From Bacteroidota bacterium (GTDB lineage Bacteria > Bacteroidota > Bacteroidia > UKL13-3), in assembly GCA_030680835.1 (NCBI GenBank), contig JAUXUD010000017.1, positions 1 to 32,639 on the forward strand: a stretch of 32,639 nt of DNA, read 5' to 3'. The notes under the pieces are model-generated. The model was given only the letters and a program-made list of their open reading frames with translations. It searched no databases and was not told the DNA's origin. Below are positions 1 through 7,650 of this stretch, in pieces. Position numbers and translations under genes: made by a program. Position 1 is the stretch's first letter, and every line of letters begins with the position of its first letter.

Positions 1-2
1 AG

Positions 3-76
3 TAGTCCCTGAAGGACTCGAACCTTCGACCTACGGTTTAGAAAACCGTTGCTCTATCCAGCTGAGCTAAGAGACC
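3..76 (-). tRNA. tRNA-Arg (anticodon UCU)
   Basis: The reverse complement folds as a 74-nt cloverleaf. The acceptor stem is GGTCTCT with AGGGACT (two G-U type pairs), the D-arm carries GCTC/GAGC, the anticodon stem is ACGGT/ACCGT around the loop TTTCTAA, and the T-arm is GAAGG/CCTTC with loop TTCGAGT. The discriminator is A and no CCA is encoded. Anticodon TCT reads AGA/AGG arginine codons. A degenerate copy of its own 5' half lies 13 nt upstream at 90-132. Seen in sequence; identity rests on the anticodon. Confidence 0.93.
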
Positions 77-89
77 ATCTGTGTTTTTA

Positions 90-132
90 GTTGCTCTGTC
101 CTCCCGATAGCTATCGGGAACACTATGAGACC
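90..132 (-). pseudogene. Broken 5' half of tRNA-Arg with a palindrome in the D-loop
   Basis: On the minus strand this begins GGTCTCATAG, matching the intact tRNA start GGTCTCTTAG, and ends GGACAGAGCAAC, matching GGATAGAGCAAC on the 3' side of the D-loop. Between these lies the palindrome TCCCGATAGCTATCGGGA (102-119), replacing the D-loop AGC. Homology stops after position 90, so the anticodon, T-arm and acceptor 3' strand are absent. It is read as a tRNA relic. The same arrangement occurs at the tRNA-Met locus (26489-26580). Confidence 0.7.
102..119. repeat. Palindromic repeat, copy 1
   Basis: Perfect 18-bp palindrome TCCCGATAGCTATCGGGA, one of six copies in the window. This copy sits in the D-loop position of the tRNA-Arg relic. 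Confidence 0.9.
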
Positions 133-227
133 TTCTGTAAAAATTTGAGGCGCTGGTAGCTACAAATCGGACTGCAAATAAAGGCTATTTTGTGTTTTCA
201 GGCAAATTTAAACCGAATAAAAATTTA

Positions 228-235
228 TATATTTG
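228..235 (+). promoter_or_regulatory. Bacteroidota -7 element for mscL
   Basis: TATATTTG matches TAnnTTTG exactly, 20 nt before the mscL ATG. A T-rich stretch lies about 17 nt upstream, but there is no clear -33 TTTG. Confidence 0.5.
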
Positions 236-255
236 GTTCCTAATACCAAAATACT

Positions 256-639
256 ATGGGCTTTATAAAAGAATTCAGAGATTTTGCCATTAAGGGCAAT
301 GTGATTGATTTGGCAATAGGTGTGGTGATAGGCAGTGCGTTTGGCAAAATAATAGGATCATTGGTGGAAGATATCATCACCCCGGCGGTATTAACACCGG
401 CTCTAAAAGCGGCGCACCTTACAAACCTGGCTGATTTAACCATTCCCGGAACAGCGGTAAAATATGGCAATTTTCTTTCAACCTGTATTTCATTTACCAT
501 TGTGGCATTTGTTTTATTTTTAGTAATAAAAGCCATCAATGCCGCAAAGAAAAAAGAAGCTGCCAATCCCACGCAGGCGGTGGAACTTACTACGCAGGAA
601 AAACTTTTAATGGAAATAAGAGACTTGCTGAAAAAATAA
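256..639 (+). CDS. mscL: Large-conductance mechanosensitive channel MscL
   Basis: The 127-aa product is of normal MscL length and forms a homopentameric inner-membrane pore that opens under extreme membrane tension during hypo-osmotic shock. The N-terminus has the family pattern: an amphipathic helix starting MGFIKEFRDFAIKGN, then the gate-forming first membrane segment with small glycines (LAIGVVIGSAFGKII, about residues 18-32). A periplasmic loop follows, then the second membrane segment (about 75-95) and a charged cytoplasmic helix ending EIRDLLKK. The ATG start is 20 nt after an exact TAnnTTTG element. It stands alone, with 100 bp before dnaG. Identification from sequence is clear. Confidence 0.97.
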   Translation: MGFIKEFRDFAIKGNVIDLAIGVVIGSAFGKIIGSLVEDIITPAVLTPALKAAHLTNLADLTIPGTAVKYGNFLSTCISFTIVAFVLFLVIKAINAAKKKEAANPTQAVELTTQEKLLMEIRDLLKK

Positions 640-739
640 AGGCTTATCAAAAATTTTAGAAATTGGTTAATTTGCAAAAAAAATATTTTGATTGCAAAAT
701 TGATTCATTGCGATTTTGGTATTTAAATGTAGTTAACCC

Positions 740-2668
740 GTGATTCCACAGAGTAAAATAGAAGAAATATTAAATGCCGCGCATATCGAAGAAGTAGTGG
801 GGGATTATGTACGCCTGAAGCGGAGGGGGGCTAATTTTAGCGGACTCTGCCCGTTCCATAATGAAAAAACACCTTCTTTTTCGGTTTCGCCTGCCAAAGG
901 GATTTACAAATGCTTTGGTTGTGGGAAAGCAGGCAATGCGGTTAATTTTATCATGGATCATGATAGTCTGGGTTATATTGAGGCACTTAAATTTTTAGCC
1001 GAAAAATACCGGATCGACTGGCCACAACAGGAAAATGTAAACATTGATTTTGAACGCGCAGTAAAGTCGGAAAAGGAAAGTTTGCAGATTTTAAATAACT
1101 GGGCCGCCGATTATTTTGAGAAACAACTATGGGAATCGGAGGAAGGTAAAAATATTGGTCTTTCTTATTTTGAAGAACGTGGGTTCAGAACGGATATAAT
1201 TAAAAAATTTAAACTGGGTTATAGTGCAGATAGCTGGGATAACTTTTATAATGCAGCTACCGCCCAACAGTTTAACCAGGATATACTGGTAAAATCGGGT
1301 TTGGTTAAACATAACGAACAAAATAAAACCTATGATGCATACCGTGGCCGCGTAATATTTGTAATACATGGTTCAACCGGAAAAATTATTGCCTTTGCCG
1401 GCCGGCAGCTAAAAAAAGATGATAAATCGGCAAAATATGTAAACTCGCCGGAGACTTTATTATACCATAAAAGCAATGAGTTATATGGATTGTTTTTTGC
1501 CAAAAATGCTATTCGTCAGCAGGATTTTGTGTACCTGGTTGAAGGGTATACAGATGTAATCAGTATGCACCAGGCGGGAGTTGAAAATGTAGTTGCTTCA
1601 TCGGGTACTTCACTTACCGAAAATCAGATAAAATTAATCAAACGGCAAACCGATAATGTTACGGTTTTATATGATGGGGATGCAGCCGGTATAAAAGCCA
1701 GTATCAGGGGAATTGATATGCTTTTGGAGCAAGGCTTGAATGTAAAAGTATTATTATTCCCTGATGGAGATGACCCGGATAGTTATTCGAAAAAAGTTGG
1801 CGCGGTTGCGTTCAGCCAATACCTTGAAAATGAGACAAAGGATTTTATTTTATTTAAAGTAAACCTGTTACTCAAAGATGCCAAAGGTGACCCAATAAAA
1901 AAAGCCCAGGTAACACGGGATATTGTGGAGAGCATCAGTAAAATTCCGGATGGCATTAAGCGAGCGGCTTTTGTGCGGGAATGTGCCTCTCTGCTCGATA
2001 TGAATGAGCAGTTATTGATCACCGAACTCAATAAAAGCAGAAAGGGTTTTTTGACCCAAAAGGAAAAGGAATGGATATCGGCTGAACCCAGAGAAATTCC
2101 GCATGAGGAAGAGGTTGAAAAAATTATTACCGACGAGAATTCATACACACAGGAACAATATATTGCAAAATTACTCTTGCTGCATGGGCATAAACCTTTG
2201 GAAAATTATTCGAATGTGGCTCATTTTATTTTAGAAAAATTACATGAACACGAATTGAAATTTGATCATGAGGTAATGAGTCTGTTATTGGAAGAATTCA
2301 GGATGCTGATTACCCAGCAAAAAGAATTTCATACACAAACGTTTACCCAGCATGCCAATGCAATAATATCGGCGGCAGCAGCAAGTTTATTGGCAGTTCA
2401 GTATGAAGTGAGTCCCAAATGGGAAAAAAAGTATGATGTGATCATGGATCATCCCGATGATGTTTTTATGAACGACGTAAACTCAGCCTTGTTATACTTG
2501 CACAAAGTAACCATTGAACGATTATTGGAAGAAGCCCAGCAGGAGCTGAAAGCAGCCCAGGAAAAAGGCGATGAAAGCCTGGTTTCCATTAATCAGGAAG
2601 TGTGTATGCTTTTAAAAACAAAACAAAAGGAAATGGCTGTCATCACCGGGACGGCTATATTACATTAA
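740..2668 (+). CDS. dnaG: DNA primase DnaG
   Basis: The 642-aa product synthesises RNA primers at the replication fork. The N-terminal CHC2 zinc-binding domain shows C37, H40, C58 and C61. The catalytic core carries the TOPRIM motifs EGYTD (acidic E268) and DGDAAG (D312, D314), which bind metal. The C-terminal part, from about 440 on, is the variable helicase-interacting region. The start is GTG: the frame has no ATG before the conserved opening IPQSKIEEIL. It is followed after 21 bp by the dehydrogenase-like gene, so the two may be cotranscribed. Length and motifs are complete. Confidence 0.97.
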   Translation: MIPQSKIEEILNAAHIEEVVGDYVRLKRRGANFSGLCPFHNEKTPSFSVSPAKGIYKCFGCGKAGNAVNFIMDHDSLGYIEALKFLAEKYRIDWPQQENVNIDFERAVKSEKESLQILNNWAADYFEKQLWESEEGKNIGLSYFEERGFRTDIIKKFKLGYSADSWDNFYNAATAQQFNQDILVKSGLVKHNEQNKTYDAYRGRVIFVIHGSTGKIIAFAGRQLKKDDKSAKYVNSPETLLYHKSNELYGLFFAKNAIRQQDFVYLVEGYTDVISMHQAGVENVVASSGTSLTENQIKLIKRQTDNVTVLYDGDAAGIKASIRGIDMLLEQGLNVKVLLFPDGDDPDSYSKKVGAVAFSQYLENETKDFILFKVNLLLKDAKGDPIKKAQVTRDIVESISKIPDGIKRAAFVRECASLLDMNEQLLITELNKSRKGFLTQKEKEWISAEPREIPHEEEVEKIITDENSYTQEQYIAKLLLLHGHKPLENYSNVAHFILEKLHEHELKFDHEVMSLLLEEFRMLITQQKEFHTQTFTQHANAIISAAAASLLAVQYEVSPKWEKKYDVIMDHPDDVFMNDVNSALLYLHKVTIERLLEEAQQELKAAQEKGDESLVSINQEVCMLLKTKQKEMAVITGTAILH

Positions 2669-2689
2669 TAAACAATACCTTCGCAGCGC

Positions 2690-3892
2690 ATGAAAAAGAC
2701 CATCGGCATCATTCGGGAAGGCAAATTGCCTGTTGATTTAAGAACCCCGCTTACTCCTCAAAACTGTGTTGATTTGATGCAGCATTTTCCGGGTACGAAA
2801 ATTATTGTACAACCTTCACCCTTTCGTTGTTACCCGGATGACCTGTATGAATCGAAAGGAGTAACCGTAAATGAAGACCTCAGCGAATGTGATATTTTAT
2901 TAGGAGTAAAAGAAGTTCCGGTTGATCAGTTAATCGCGGATAAAATCTATTTATTTTTCTCACATACCATCAAAAAACAACCGCATAACCGCAACCTTTT
3001 AAGAAGCATTTTAAAGAAAAATATTACATTAATAGATTATGAAACCTTAACCTGGGAGGGAGGCAACCGGGTAATTGGTTTTGGAAGGTTTGCAGGAATA
3101 GTAGGTACCCATTATGCATTTTTAATGTGGGGCAAAAAATATGGATTTTACACCTTAAAACCCGCCAACCAGTTACACAATCTGGCAGAATTAATTCAGC
3201 AGTACAATGACCTTAAACTACCTCCCATGCGCATTGTGTTATGCGGCGATGGCAGGGTTGCACACGGTAGTATCGAGTTGCTGAAAAGGCTGAATGTACA
3301 TCATGTGAGCCAGGAAGAATTTTTAGCCCACGATTATAATGAAGCGGTGTATGTGCATTTGCGCAGCCAGGATTATTATACCCGAAAAGATGGACGCCCC
3401 TGGGATAAATCAGATTTTTATAAGCATCCCGAAGATTACCGGAGTTGTTTTAAACCTTATTACCAAAAAGCGGATATTATGATAAATGCTGTGTTTTGGA
3501 AAGAAGGTATTGAACCTTTTTTTACACGGGAAGAAATGAAGTCAAGCGACTTTAGAATAAAGGTCATTTCAGATATATCCTGCGATATCCCGGGCCCGAT
3601 TCCAAGTACACTCCGAAGCAGTACCATTGGAGATCCTTTTTTTGGATACAATGTATTTATGGAAAAAGAGGTAAAACCTTTTGAAGCCAATGTAATAGAT
3701 GTGCAAGCGGTTGGTAATTTACCCTGTGAATTGCCTATAGATGCCAGTATCGAATTTGGAGATCAACTCATCCGGCACGTTTTACCTTGCCTACTGGAAG
3801 ATGAAAACCAGGAAATTATTGTAAATGCAACCATAACTAAAAACGGAAAGCTAACCGAAACCTTTGCCTACCTGAAGGATTATATCGACTAA
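2690..3892 (+). CDS. Alanine dehydrogenase/PNT-type enzyme resembling lysine-forming saccharopine dehydrogenase
   Basis: This 400-aa protein opens with the alanine dehydrogenase/transhydrogenase N-terminal domain (IGIIREGKLPVDLRTPLTP). A Rossmann part follows, with IVLCGDGRVAHGSIELL near residue 180. The middle sequence (GFGRFAGIVGTHYAFL, then ISCDIPGPIPSTLR) resembles Lys1-type saccharopine dehydrogenases, which interconvert saccharopine with lysine and 2-oxoglutarate using NAD. Bacteroidota commonly carry such a gene, and its true substrate is uncertain. It lies 21 bp after dnaG without functional linkage. The stop is followed within 12 bp by a palindrome-plus-heptamer block. The family is clear; the specific reaction is inferred. 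Confidence 0.8.
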   Translation: MKKTIGIIREGKLPVDLRTPLTPQNCVDLMQHFPGTKIIVQPSPFRCYPDDLYESKGVTVNEDLSECDILLGVKEVPVDQLIADKIYLFFSHTIKKQPHNRNLLRSILKKNITLIDYETLTWEGGNRVIGFGRFAGIVGTHYAFLMWGKKYGFYTLKPANQLHNLAELIQQYNDLKLPPMRIVLCGDGRVAHGSIELLKRLNVHHVSQEEFLAHDYNEAVYVHLRSQDYYTRKDGRPWDKSDFYKHPEDYRSCFKPYYQKADIMINAVFWKEGIEPFFTREEMKSSDFRIKVISDISCDIPGPIPSTLRSSTIGDPFFGYNVFMEKEVKPFEANVIDVQAVGNLPCELPIDASIEFGDQLIRHVLPCLLEDENQEIIVNATITKNGKLTETFAYLKDYID

Positions 3893-3903
3893 ACTAATTT
3901 ACG

Positions 3904-3921
3904 CCCCGATAGCTATCGGGG
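3904..3921. repeat. Palindromic repeat, copy 2
   Basis: CCCCGATAGCTATCGGGG, the palindrome with outer C/G instead of T/A. Its last base is the first base of the heptamer array at 3921. Confidence 0.85.
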
Positions 3922-3970
3922 TACGATGTACAATGTACAATGTACAATGTACGATGTACGATGTACGATG
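3921..3970 (+). repeat. Heptamer array, units GTACAAT / GTACGAT (seven units)
   Basis: Seven uninterrupted 7-bp units in the order GTACGAT, three GTACAAT, three GTACGAT. Read one rotation later, each is GATGTAC or AATGTAC. It abuts the palindrome at 3904-3921, downstream of the dehydrogenase-like gene. Confidence 0.95.
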
Positions 3971-4015
3971 ACAAGTAATTTACGCAGTACAATATACTAA
4001 AATATAATTTTCTTT

Positions 4016-4029
4016 CCGATAGCTATCGG
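4016..4029. repeat. Palindromic repeat, copy 3 (shortened)
   Basis: Core CCGATAGCTATCGG, with one outer arm base changed on the left. It is followed by pyrimidine-rich heptads and the CTCATAM array, the same order as at 18427-18490. Confidence 0.85.
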
Positions 4030-4060
4030 GATTCTATTTCCTGCTTTCTGCTTTTTTCAA

Positions 4061-4151
4061 CTCATAACTCATAACTCATACCTCATAACTCATAACTCAT
4101 ACCTCATAACTCATAACTCATACCTCATAACTCATACCTCATAACTCATAC
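4061..4151 (-). repeat. Heptamer array, units CTCATAA / CTCATAC (13 units)
   Basis: Exactly 13 units (91 bp) with no indels. With a=CTCATAA and c=CTCATAC the order is aacaacaacacac, a 21-bp and then a 14-bp higher-order repeat. On the minus strand the units read GAGTTAT/GAGGTAT, the sense of the GT9 gene. The GT9 stop codon (4146-4148) lies inside the last unit. Confidence 0.97.
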
Positions 4152-5117
4152 TTCAATTTCCAAATCCTCCATGCATCTAAAGTGCCCCTTCGGGCAATGG
4201 TTAAATCCAATCTTGCTACAAGGACGGCATGATAAATTATTATTTTCGATGATGCTGCTTTCGATGGTATACTTGCCATAATACGGATACATGCCAAATG
4301 CAGGAATAGTGTTTCCCCAGAAGGAGATTATTGTTTTTTTTAGTGCGGCGGCAATATGCATTAAACCGGTATCATTGGTGTATAATCTGAGTGAATGTTT
4401 AATTACCCAGGCCGATTGGTTCAGGGTTAATTTACCACAGGTATTGATGCAGCGTTCTCCTATGGCTAGTTTTATTTCATTGCCTCTTTCTGCATCATCC
4501 GCACCTCCTAAAATGATGATGTTTAAATTTGTTTTTCTGCAGGCTTCAATAATTTTATGAACAGGTAAACGTTTGCTGAAATGCTGTGCGCCAATAGCCC
4601 AGCAAATATACCGGGCCTGCAAGATTGGAATGCCTTCCAGTAAGTTTATTTGGTCGACTTGCGGAATAAAATAATCCAAACCTTCTTCATCATTTTTTAT
4701 ACCCAGAACCCGGGTAGGTTCAAAATAACGCGCCACAATATGTTTTTTGGGAAGCTTATTTATTTTGAAGTTTACCATTATAAATTTTTCAATGTTTAAT
4801 TTGGGAAAGGCAAAAGACCGTACTCCCAAAGCAGTTTTAAACAGGAGTGTTCGCAGGTTATGATGCAGGTCTATCACCAGTCCGTAATTTTCTATTTGCA
4901 ATTCCAGCCCTTTGGCAAAAGGATGTTTGTCTAACAAATGAATTTTATCGATATACGGATTGTCTGCCAAAATTTCCTGAAATGCGGGTTTGGTAAGGTA
5001 ATGAATACTGATGTCAGGCAATTGCTTTTTAATGCAGCGGATAACAGGTGTTGTTAATACAATATCACCAATGGAGCTAAAGCGGATAATCAATATTTTT
5101 TTTATGGGTTGATCCAA
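4146..5117 (-). CDS. Glycosyltransferase family 9 (heptosyltransferase-like)
   Basis: The product resembles ADP-heptose:LPS heptosyltransferases, which add sugars to the lipopolysaccharide core at the inner membrane. It has the N-terminal KILIIRFSSIGDIVLTTPVIR motif, a central GAQHFSKR substrate region, the C-terminal TNDTGLMHIAAAL motif, and a cysteine-rich tail with four Cys. The first possible start (TTG at 5141) lies inside a TAnnTTTG promoter element, so I prefer TTG at 5117, giving 323 aa. There is no ATG before the conserved motif. The final Val codon and stop are provided by the CTCATAM heptamer array. Exact sugar specificity is unknown. Confidence 0.85.
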   Translation of the reverse strand: MDQPIKKILIIRFSSIGDIVLTTPVIRCIKKQLPDISIHYLTKPAFQEILADNPYIDKIHLLDKHPFAKGLELQIENYGLVIDLHHNLRTLLFKTALGVRSFAFPKLNIEKFIMVNFKINKLPKKHIVARYFEPTRVLGIKNDEEGLDYFIPQVDQINLLEGIPILQARYICWAIGAQHFSKRLPVHKIIEACRKTNLNIIILGGADDAERGNEIKLAIGERCINTCGKLTLNQSAWVIKHSLRLYTNDTGLMHIAAALKKTIISFWGNTIPAFGMYPYYGKYTIESSIIENNNLSCRPCSKIGFNHCPKGHFRCMEDLEIEV

Positions 5118-5138
5118 AATAAAAGAATGGCTTTGGGT

Positions 5139-5146
5139 CAAATATA
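5139..5146 (-). promoter_or_regulatory. -7 element for the GT9 gene
   Basis: Minus-strand TATATTTG, an exact TAnnTTTG match. It overlaps the upstream TTG codon, which argues that translation starts further in, at about 5117. Confidence 0.45.
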
Positions 5147-5196
5147 AACTTTATAAATTCAGAAAAATAGATACTTAGCGTATTATTGCGGTAAGA

Positions 5197-6069
5197 ATGA
5201 TTAAGTATCCCTTTCCAGTAAAATATGTCACGATAAAACACAATCATCATGGCAGTGATATGAAACTAGCCTATTGTGATGAAGGAAAAGGTCCGCAAAC
5301 GCTTTTATTTATACATGGACTCGCAAATTACATCCCGGTTTTTAAGCATAATATCGAATTTTTAAAAAAGCATTTCCGCTGTGTTGCAGTAGATTTGCCG
5401 GGTAACGGACTTTCATCCAGCGGCGATTATCCATTTTCCATGCTTTTTTATGCCGAAACCATTTCAAGGTTTATTGAACACCTGAACTTAAAAAATGTGG
5501 TTCTGGTTGGACATAGCATGGGTGGACAGATTAGTGTAATTATTGCTTTGCGATTTTCGCATTTAATTAAAAAACTGGTGTTGCTGGCACCGAGTGGATT
5601 TGAATATTTTTCGGATATGGAAAAGTCGTGGGTAAAGGGCCTGATGCGTTTTGGCAGCTTTATGTATAGTGATGCCATGAGTCTGGAATCGGCCATTATC
5701 AATAGTTATTATCATGAAAAGAAGCAGGATGCACATCATATTATCAATGATTTAAAACATATCATGCTGGGGGAGCAGGGAAAATATTGGGGCAAAATGA
5801 CAAAGGCCAATATTGAAGGCATGCTGGATGAACAGGTATCTGTTTTTTTACCTGAAATAAAACAAAAGACATTACTGTTATATGGCAAGCAAGATGCATT
5901 GATACCCAACAAAGTGGTTCATTTCAATGAAACCACGGAGTCTCTTGCTAAAAAATCTGCAGCATTAATCGAAAATTGTGAATACCATATTATCCCGCAT
6001 TGCGGGCATTTTATCCAAATAGAAGCGGCTGATAAGGTGAATGATTTGATCTTAAAATTTTTGACTTAA
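5197..6069 (+). CDS. Alpha/beta-fold hydrolase
   Basis: This 290-aa soluble alpha/beta hydrolase has an oxyanion motif FIHGLAN near residue 40, a DLPGNGLSS strand-turn near 66, and a nucleophile elbow GHSMGG with Ser107. A probable acidic residue lies in LLYGKQDALIP and the catalytic His in the C-terminal PHCGHFIQIE. The cap region (about 120-215) is helical. It lacks a signal peptide. The family includes esterases, haloalkane dehalogenases and C-C hydrolases, and nothing here fixes the substrate. It converges with the universal stress protein gene with only 2 bp between the stops. Confidence 0.88.
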   Translation: MIKYPFPVKYVTIKHNHHGSDMKLAYCDEGKGPQTLLFIHGLANYIPVFKHNIEFLKKHFRCVAVDLPGNGLSSSGDYPFSMLFYAETISRFIEHLNLKNVVLVGHSMGGQISVIIALRFSHLIKKLVLLAPSGFEYFSDMEKSWVKGLMRFGSFMYSDAMSLESAIINSYYHEKKQDAHHIINDLKHIMLGEQGKYWGKMTKANIEGMLDEQVSVFLPEIKQKTLLLYGKQDALIPNKVVHFNETTESLAKKSAALIENCEYHIIPHCGHFIQIEAADKVNDLILKFLT

Positions 6070-6071
6070 AT

Positions 6072-6908
6072 TCAACTGCTCTTATGCATTACCAAAACCG
6101 GCAGACCCGAATCAAGAACCATTCTTTGTGAACTGCTTCCTATTAATAAATTTTCGAGCCAGGTATGTGAGCCCCGATACATGATAAGCAGTTGGGTATT
6201 GCCATAATTAATCTGACGTTTTAAATTTTCAGCAAGATTTAATTGCAAGTTCCCTTTTTTGATATTCAGTGTCAGGTTTTTATAAGGATGGGCGCGAAGA
6301 TATTTTTCAGCTTCCAGCATCAATTTTTCACTTTCAGGGCCCGCATAATCAAAATAAAAAATTTCTAAAACTGCCTGAAATACATTCGCAAAGGGCACTA
6401 AAACTTCCAACTCTTCTTCCAGTTTTTTTAAATCGGAAGCGTAAATTAAATGATAAATGGGTTCAAACTTATAGTTACCGGGTATAGCCATTACAGGAAA
6501 ATCGGCCTGGCTAATGAGTTTGGCCGTATTGCTTCCCCAAAAAACCTTTCGAAAGCCGCTGGCCCCGTGTGTACCCATAATAACCAAATCGCAATTGTTA
6601 TTTTTAAATGCCTGTTCAATGCCGAAATTAATTTCATTCTGACTGTCAACTTTTGCCGAAACTTTTACTTTTGACGGGTCCTGACCTATTTCTTTAATGG
6701 TGTTCTCATAGGTATCCAATAGCATATGCTGTTCTTCAGCTTCATCGAGGTAATAATTTTCGAAAGGCATTTCACTCACAGGAATAATTGCAGGAATAAC
6801 GTGGTAAAGCACCAGGCTGCTATTGGTATAAATTGCAAAGTGATAAGCATAATGCAATGCATTCTTAGCCTCAGGAGAATAATCGGTTGGCACCAAAATT
6901 GACAGCAT
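6072..6908 (-). CDS. Universal stress protein, two tandem UspA domains
   Basis: The 278-aa cytoplasmic protein is built of two UspA domains. The first (about 1-145) begins MLSILVPTDYSPEAKNAL and has the nucleotide-binding motif GTHGASG followed by GSNT (G-2x-G-9x-G pattern). The second (about 150-278) keeps the fold but has a diverged motif (MYRGSHTW, then GSSSQRMV). The first domain probably binds ATP; the second may not. Such proteins are usually induced by stress or growth arrest. The gene appears monocistronic with an exact TAnnTTTG element 29 nt upstream. Confidence 0.9.
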   Translation of the reverse strand: MLSILVPTDYSPEAKNALHYAYHFAIYTNSSLVLYHVIPAIIPVSEMPFENYYLDEAEEQHMLLDTYENTIKEIGQDPSKVKVSAKVDSQNEINFGIEQAFKNNNCDLVIMGTHGASGFRKVFWGSNTAKLISQADFPVMAIPGNYKFEPIYHLIYASDLKKLEEELEVLVPFANVFQAVLEIFYFDYAGPESEKLMLEAEKYLRAHPYKNLTLNIKKGNLQLNLAENLKRQINYGNTQLLIMYRGSHTWLENLLIGSSSQRMVLDSGLPVLVMHKSS

Positions 6909-6936
6909 AGCTTTCAGTTATTTAGGTAATTACATT

Positions 6937-6944
6937 CAAAATTA
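6937..6944 (-). promoter_or_regulatory. -7 element for universal stress protein
   Basis: Minus-strand TAATTTTG matches TAnnTTTG, with a T-rich region upstream where the -33 would lie. Confidence 0.45.
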
Positions 6945-6973
6945 AGAAATTTAATTAAAATTAAAAAATGTGG

Positions 6974-7057
6974 GGAACGAGAATCGAGAAACGAGAATCG
7001 AGAGGCGAGACAAGATTTGTTTTTTCTCGTTTCTCGCTTCTCGTTTCTCGTTTCTTT
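6974..7057 (-). terminator. Opposed heptamer arrays forming a hairpin, probable rnhA terminator
   Basis: The left block holds six units (GGAACGA, GAATCGA, GAAACGA, GAATCGA, GAGGCGA, GACAAGA; 6974-7015). The right block holds TTTCTCG, TTTCTCG, CTTCTCG, TTTCTCG, TTTCTTT (7023-7057). They are imperfect reverse complements around a short T-rich loop. Read on the minus strand, the structure lies just after the rnhA stop and is followed by ATTTTTTAATTTT, as expected for an intrinsic terminator. The terminator role is inferred. Confidence 0.65.
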
Positions 7058-7069
7058 TTTCTACTATTA

Positions 7070-7543
7070 CTAAAGAAGATTATTCCCAACCTGTTCCCGT
7101 TCATATACCACATCAACCAGCAGTTTCTTGCCATCAGCGGCTTCGGTTGCCAGTTGGTCGCATCGCTCATTCATGGGGTGTCCGGCATGTCCTTTTACCC
7201 AATGAAATTTTATGGTATGTAGTTTATACAATTCGAGAAATCTGCGCCACAAATCAGCATTTTTTTTGTCTTTAAACCCGGTTTTAACCCAGTTAAAAAC
7301 CCATTTTTTTTCTACCGATTCACACACATATCTGCTGTCGGTATAGATGCTGATATCCATTTGAGGTTTTTTCATGGCCTCGATGGCAACAATTACTGCC
7401 AGCAATTCCATTCTGTTATTGGTAGTTAAACGGTAACCTGCACTCAGTTCTTTTTTATGAATGCCACTCACCAAAACTGCGCCATAACCGCCTCTGCCCG
7501 GATTGCCACGCGCAGAACCATCTGTATAAATACTTACTTTCAC
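7070..7543 (-). CDS. rnhA: Ribonuclease HI
   Basis: The 157-aa enzyme cleaves RNA in RNA-DNA hybrids (primer removal, R-loops). Its catalytic carboxylates are visible: D8 in IYTDGSARGNPG, E46 in NNRMELLAV, D69 in IYTDSRYV and D129 in NERCDQLA, with H119 in VKGHAGH. Length is normal for bacterial RNase HI. The start is GTG (7543-7541), required because the conserved first strand KVSIYTDGS begins right there. The stop TAG is followed directly by purine-rich heptads and the hairpin at 6974-7057. Identification is firm. Confidence 0.96.
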   Translation of the reverse strand: MKVSIYTDGSARGNPGRGGYGAVLVSGIHKKELSAGYRLTTNNRMELLAVIVAIEAMKKPQMDISIYTDSRYVCESVEKKWVFNWVKTGFKDKKNADLWRRFLELYKLHTIKFHWVKGHAGHPMNERCDQLATEAADGKKLLVDVVYEREQVGNNLL

Positions 7544-7620
7544 TTAGCAAATAAAGGGTTTTCAATTCAAATAATAGAATCGGGTTGTTTTTGTGCTCAA
7601 CTCGTGCTTCATTTGCAGTG

Positions 7621-7628
7621 CAAAAATA
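7621..7628 (-). promoter_or_regulatory. Possible -7 element for rnhA
   Basis: Minus-strand TATTTTTG matches TAnnTTTG, 77 nt upstream of the GTG start. No good -33 is seen. Confidence 0.35.
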
Positions 7629-7650
7629 AAGGCCTTTCAATTTTTTTAAC

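Noticed and set aside
240-677. Long minus-strand reading frame opposite mscL
   Set aside because: Shadow of mscL; composition is the reverse complement of membrane-segment codons, with no recognisable domain.
4061-4151. Possible CRISPR array
   Set aside because: Units are 7 bp and contiguous with no unique spacers; no cas genes are seen.
6968-7222. Plus-strand reading frames across the rnhA 3' end
   Set aside because: They run through heptamer repeats and antisense to a clear RNase HI; no family resemblance.
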